A stretch of 64,000 nucleotides of DNA from Parapedobacter lycopersici (lineage in GTDB: Bacteria; Bacteroidota; Bacteroidia; Sphingobacteriales; Sphingobacteriaceae). Within the stretch, counting starts at the first letter, position 1. Every line of letters begins with the position of its first letter. The position numbers were made by a program, and so were the translations under genes. Below the pieces are notes generated by a model. It worked only from the letters and a program-made list of their open reading frames with translations, did not search any database and was not told where the DNA came from. Positions 61,244-64,000 of the stretch are shown in pieces. The DNA is taken from the NCBI RefSeq assembly GCF_024643285.1, contig NZ_JAMSLW010000006.1, forward strand, positions 1 to 64,000. The letters are read 5' to 3'.

Positions 61244-61663
61244 TTAGCGGGCTTTTGTGAAAAAGAGGGCATCCAGCGAAAAACGTCCGGGTCCGGTAAG
61301 GAGCAGGGCGATGAAAGCACATCCAAACAGAATCACGGTTTCCTGCTGACCGAATGTCTGATCAAAATGAACGGTAAAAAACGCCGTGCTAACGACGATG
61401 ATCAGCGGAATCAGCGCGAGCCGGGTAAACAGTCCCAGCATTAGCAGTATAGCACAGATTACTTCTGCAAAAGTGGCCAGTCCGAGCGAAGCGGCGGCGC
61501 CAAATCCGAAAGGGTCGGCAAACTGGATTTCTTCGGAGCCGAATAACCGGCCGAGCTTACGGAGACCATGTCCGTTCAGGATGCAGAACCCAAAGGCCAA
61601 GCGGAATACCAGCAAGCCGTAGTCATGCAAGCGGGAGGGTAGTTCAATGCGGAGTAAATTCAT
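61244..61663 (-). CDS. DoxX-family membrane protein
   Basis: 139 residues from the ATG at 61663; the longer frame upstream is not needed. Four membrane helices (about 15-33, 52-72, 75-95 and 108-128) and the pattern DYGLLVFRLAFGFCILNGHG, FAEVICAILLMLGLFTRLAL fit DoxX. DoxX proteins are small quinone- or redox-linked membrane proteins. No operon partner; it converges on the GlxA-type gene. Confidence 0.85.
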   Translation of the reverse strand: MNLLRIELPSRLHDYGLLVFRLAFGFCILNGHGLRKLGRLFGSEEIQFADPFGFGAAASLGLATFAEVICAILLMLGLFTRLALIPLIIVVSTAFFTVHFDQTFGQQETVILFGCAFIALLLTGPGRFSLDALFFTKAR

Positions 61664-61818
61664 GTTTTTTAGGATATAATTGTTGTTGATGACAGGAAAG
61701 CGTTGTGCTTCTCCCATACATGTACCAAATATACCGCATAAGTACATACCCGGTATGTAAAATAATTGTTGAAAACTCAGCGTTCCACTGAGCCGGCTGC
61801 CCGGGGTAACCTCCGCTA

Positions 61819-61876
61819 TATGCTATGGATCCGGCCATGGACCGCCCCGCCGTAAACGTGCGGCGGAGCGGGTGTG
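61819..61876. other. GC-rich hairpin downstream of the TlpA/DUF4369 gene
   Basis: CCGCCCCGCCG and CGGCGGAGCGG (one mismatch) can pair with an eight-base loop. There is no T-run. It may stabilise or end the transcript of the gene stopping at 61884. Confidence 0.35.
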
Positions 61877-61883
61877 ACAAGCG

Positions 61884-63002
61884 TTAATCCAGCGTTTCGC
61901 TAAGGAAACGGGCTAAATCCGGACCCCGAAGGTTTTTGGCTACCAGCTTGCCATCCGGCCCGACAAGGAAAGAGGCCGGAATGGCGTTGATGTTATACAG
62001 CCGGGCAACCTCGCCGTTCCATTCTTTCAGGTCGGAAACCTGTGTCCATTCCAGCTTGTCTTCCCCGATGGCGCTTACCCAGGCCTCCCGGGTCCGGTCA
62101 AGCGACACGCCGAGTACTGTAAAACCCTTGTCCTTGAATGCGTGGTACTGGGTCACGATATTCGGGTTCTCGATGCGGCAGGGCGTACACCAGGCAGCCC
62201 AAAAATCAAGCAGCACGTACTTACCGCGGAAGTCAGACAGGCGTACGGTTTTCCCTTCTGGAGTGGTGGAGGAAAAATCCGGTGCCGGCTGACCGACGGC
62301 CAGCCTTTTCATGCTGCCCAGGTGTTCGGAAAAATTCTGTGCCATGGTGTTTTCGGGAAAACGTGTTCCGGCCTCTTCGGCGTAATCGAATAGTTCGGAC
62401 TCGTATCCCTCAGCATCCACGTTGAACAGCAGGAGCATGCCATACAATCCGGCGAGGTTTTCCCGGTTTTCATTTGAAAAATCATAGATTTCACGGGCCC
62501 GGGCATCCAGCGACTGCTGGCTTTTGGTTGTTAGTTCCGTGCGGACTGCCTGTATGTCTTCACCAGCCCCTACCCGGTTTTCAAACTCGTCCATAATGGC
62601 CTGCTGTTCTTCCTCAAGCGCTGTGCTGATGCGGGTCAGCGTCTGCAGCTTGGTGTTGACTTCCGAACCGGATACTTCGTAGGTGCCGTCCTCGGCCAGA
62701 TCGGCCCGGAATGTCAATTCATCGCCGTTCTGTAACAGCAGGGTATATGACTGGGGACCGATCAGCAGGGTAAAGAGTGTAGGTTCGTCAACTTTCCGTT
62801 CAAAGGCAAAGCTGTTTTTGCTGTCCAGTATCGTAGAGTCCACCAGGGATTCCCCTTCGTATAGCTGGACGGTCCGGTCGTTAGCAGGATGTATAATTTC
62901 ACCCGTAAGGCGGAACGGGGCCTGGGTTTGCCCGTCCGTACTGGAACAGGACAGGCTAATAAATAGTACGATAATGGCGGAGATAAAAAAAGACTGTTTC
63001 AT
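61884..63002 (-). CDS. TlpA-like thiol oxidoreductase lipoprotein with DUF4369 domain
   Basis: 372 residues from the ATG at 63002; an ATG at 63011 is also in frame. A lipoprotein signal (VLFISLSCSSTDG) is followed by a DUF4369 domain (about 30-125; FRLTGEIIHPANDRTVQLYE), a helical spacer with LTRISTALEEEQQAIMDEFE, and a thioredoxin-like domain (about 235-372) with LLDFWAAWCTPCRIENPNIV, redox pair C-T-P-C. It acts in the periplasm or on the inner face of the outer membrane as a thiol-disulfide reductant. The second TlpA gene follows upstream in the same direction. Confidence 0.88.
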   Translation of the reverse strand: MKQSFFISAIIVLFISLSCSSTDGQTQAPFRLTGEIIHPANDRTVQLYEGESLVDSTILDSKNSFAFERKVDEPTLFTLLIGPQSYTLLLQNGDELTFRADLAEDGTYEVSGSEVNTKLQTLTRISTALEEEQQAIMDEFENRVGAGEDIQAVRTELTTKSQQSLDARAREIYDFSNENRENLAGLYGMLLLFNVDAEGYESELFDYAEEAGTRFPENTMAQNFSEHLGSMKRLAVGQPAPDFSSTTPEGKTVRLSDFRGKYVLLDFWAAWCTPCRIENPNIVTQYHAFKDKGFTVLGVSLDRTREAWVSAIGEDKLEWTQVSDLKEWNGEVARLYNINAIPASFLVGPDGKLVAKNLRGPDLARFLSETLD

Positions 63003-63025
63003 GATTTGCATAGTTAATCGGGTCG

Positions 63026-63634
63026 TTATTCGTTAATTAATTGGGTAATGAAGGTGTGGAATTCCGCATTGGAATAGTCGCCCATACCCTCGTGTTTAAA
63101 GACCACCTGGCCGTATTTATTGAGTACCAGTGTGGTGGGAATGGATCCGCCCATATACGTGTCGGGTATTGGTCCGGCGGGAGTGTAGACAGGCAGGGTA
63201 AAATCATGCTTGTGCATGAACTTGTCGGCCTTGGCGCGCTGGTTGTCCACATCCACCAGTAGGAATACAACCTGTCCGTCATCGTTAAACCGGTCGTAAA
63301 ATTGCTGGATAGAAGGCATTTCCGCGATGCAGGGCGGGCACCAGGTAGCCCAGAAATTAAGAAATACCACCTTGCCCCGCTGGTCGCCTAAGGAAACAAT
63401 ACGACCCTGCGGATCCTTAAACTGGATGGATGCGGTTTCGGCCGGTAGAAACCCGGTGAGTGGTTTTCCACCATCGCTGCCGGAGACGTCGGGTGAAAAA
63501 AGACCGGTTTTCAGAAGTTGCTGCATTACCGTTCCTTTGAATGAGGGAAAAGCGACCATGGCCAGTATAAAGAGAACCATTAAGGCGCTGATGGCATTGG
63601 ATACCGTGAAATGTTTTTTGATATTCATGATCAT
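63026..63634 (-). CDS. TlpA-like membrane-anchored thiol oxidoreductase
   Basis: 202 residues, ATG at 63634 (or 63628). One N-terminal helix (ALMVLFILAMVAFPSFKG) anchors a thioredoxin domain with VFLNFWATWCPPCIAEMPSI (C-P-P-C) and a cis-Pro loop GSIPTTLVLNKYG. It is the upstream partner of the DUF4369-TlpA gene with a 23-base gap, so the two are probably co-expressed. It likely reduces periplasmic disulfides. Confidence 0.88.
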   Translation of the reverse strand: MIMNIKKHFTVSNAISALMVLFILAMVAFPSFKGTVMQQLLKTGLFSPDVSGSDGGKPLTGFLPAETASIQFKDPQGRIVSLGDQRGKVVFLNFWATWCPPCIAEMPSIQQFYDRFNDDGQVVFLLVDVDNQRAKADKFMHKHDFTLPVYTPAGPIPDTYMGGSIPTTLVLNKYGQVVFKHEGMGDYSNAEFHTFITQLINE

Positions 63635-63738
63635 AGCTGCAAAAGCGTAAGGATGCCGGCATTGTAAAAACTACCGGACAAAAAGGGGTGACCGGACCGT
63701 CGGGACTTATGTGAGCGGTCCACTGCGGGTACGCGAAG

Positions 63739-64000
63739 CTATAAGAGAAGCATGCTGTTTTTCAGGAACAGCGGAATCCCGGGAGCGGGGCGGTTCCGGT
63801 ATCGGTAGAAAAGAACGCTGAACAGCGGTACAGCTGGATTCCAGCGAAGGCAGGGAATCGCGAGAAACAGCAGGCCGGTAAGCGTGTTAAAACCATGTTG
63901 CCGAAGATCCAGCCGGGAAACATGCGCAACGGTATTATTCGTGGCACAGGGCGTAACATGACCGGCATGTATCATGTGCACGGGCTGGTGTGCCCCGCCG
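63739..64000 (-). CDS. Partial gene at the right window edge, unrecognised
   Basis: On the minus strand a frame is open from the window edge to a TAG at 63739-63741. It reads GGAHQPVHMIHAGHVTPCAT (window edge), then a segment with LTGLLFLAIPCLRWNPAVPL and FYRYRNRPAPGIPLFLKNSM. Its His- and Cys-containing start and hydrophobic centre do not match a family I know, and the start of the gene lies outside. It could be non-coding. It sits upstream of the TlpA pair on the same strand. Confidence 0.35.
   Translation of the reverse strand, partial: GGAHQPVHMIHAGHVTPCATNNTVAHVSRLDLRQHGFNTLTGLLFLAIPCLRWNPAVPLFSVLFYRYRNRPAPGIPLFLKNSMLLL

Noticed and set aside
63762-63968. 68-residue minus-strand frame at the right edge
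   Set aside because: The alternative minus-strand frame (63739-64000) stays open to the window edge; this one looks like its shadow, though neither is certain.

Overview
The window looks like chromosomal DNA of a Bacteroidetes, most likely a Sphingobacteriaceae-type organism (Pedobacter / Parapedobacter / Sphingobacterium relatives). The signs are a SusC/SusD pair, two PorP/SprF outer-membrane proteins with CHU_C-type (type IX secretion, type B) adhesins, DUF4374/PepSY iron-uptake genes, MauE and DUF6520-like genes, promoters of the TTTG-N19/20-TAnnTTTG type, and few Shine-Dalgarno sequences. No rRNA, tRNA, CRISPR array or insertion sequence was found.

Region 1 (1-14.5 kb) is visibly AT-rich and accessory. 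It starts with a truncated ASCH-domain gene, three small membrane proteins, a short low-molecular-weight phosphatase-like gene and three exported or membrane proteins of unknown function. Then comes what I read as a defence island. It holds a 1082-residue protein with a KAP-type P-loop NTPase, an HEPN-like motif, a PD-(D/E)XK nuclease motif and, unexpectedly, a SusD-like C-terminal third (5127-8375). It also holds a two-membrane-helix SLATT-like protein with an unlisted 42-residue Lys/Pro-rich partner, and an HEPN-like gene next to a Shedu-type nuclease gene, flanked by two helix-turn-helix-like genes. A broken, compacted copy of the left-end sequence (9675-9905) lies inside the island.

Region 2 (14.5-27.2 kb) is GC-richer. 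An unusual mirrored array of 11-bp TCGAA repeats precedes a susC-susD-redoxin operon, followed by DUF6520-like and MauE genes, a LytTR and an AraC regulator, and an ArsR-led operon of SRPBCC genes that includes an overlooked 49-residue truncated member.

Region 3 (27.2-39.3 kb) has a three-gene surface operon (collagen-like protein with a BclB-type C-terminal domain, CHU_C adhesin, PorP/SprF). A divergent iron or haem-type locus follows (TonB receptor and DUF4374 lipoprotein against a PepSY membrane protein), then a PepSY-like lipoprotein and a DUF6528-type propeller.

Region 4 (39.5-43.6 kb) is a small conflict and maintenance block. It contains an Rpn nuclease gene broken by a 74-bp insertion with its C-terminal tail duplicated as stand-alone genes, DUF6496 and cupin-like genes, and an MntA-HepT toxin-antitoxin pair.

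Region 5 (43.1-57.8 kb) has two paralogous sensor kinases behind one LuxR-type response regulator. Divergent to them is a surface operon (small exported protein, 1584-residue repeat adhesin, PorP/SprF, OmpA-family protein) and a tandem pair of small HicB-like genes. Region 6 (58-64 kb) carries a LuxR-type regulator, a double-SRPBCC protein divergent from a GlxA-type regulator, a DoxX protein and two TlpA-like thiol oxidoreductases.
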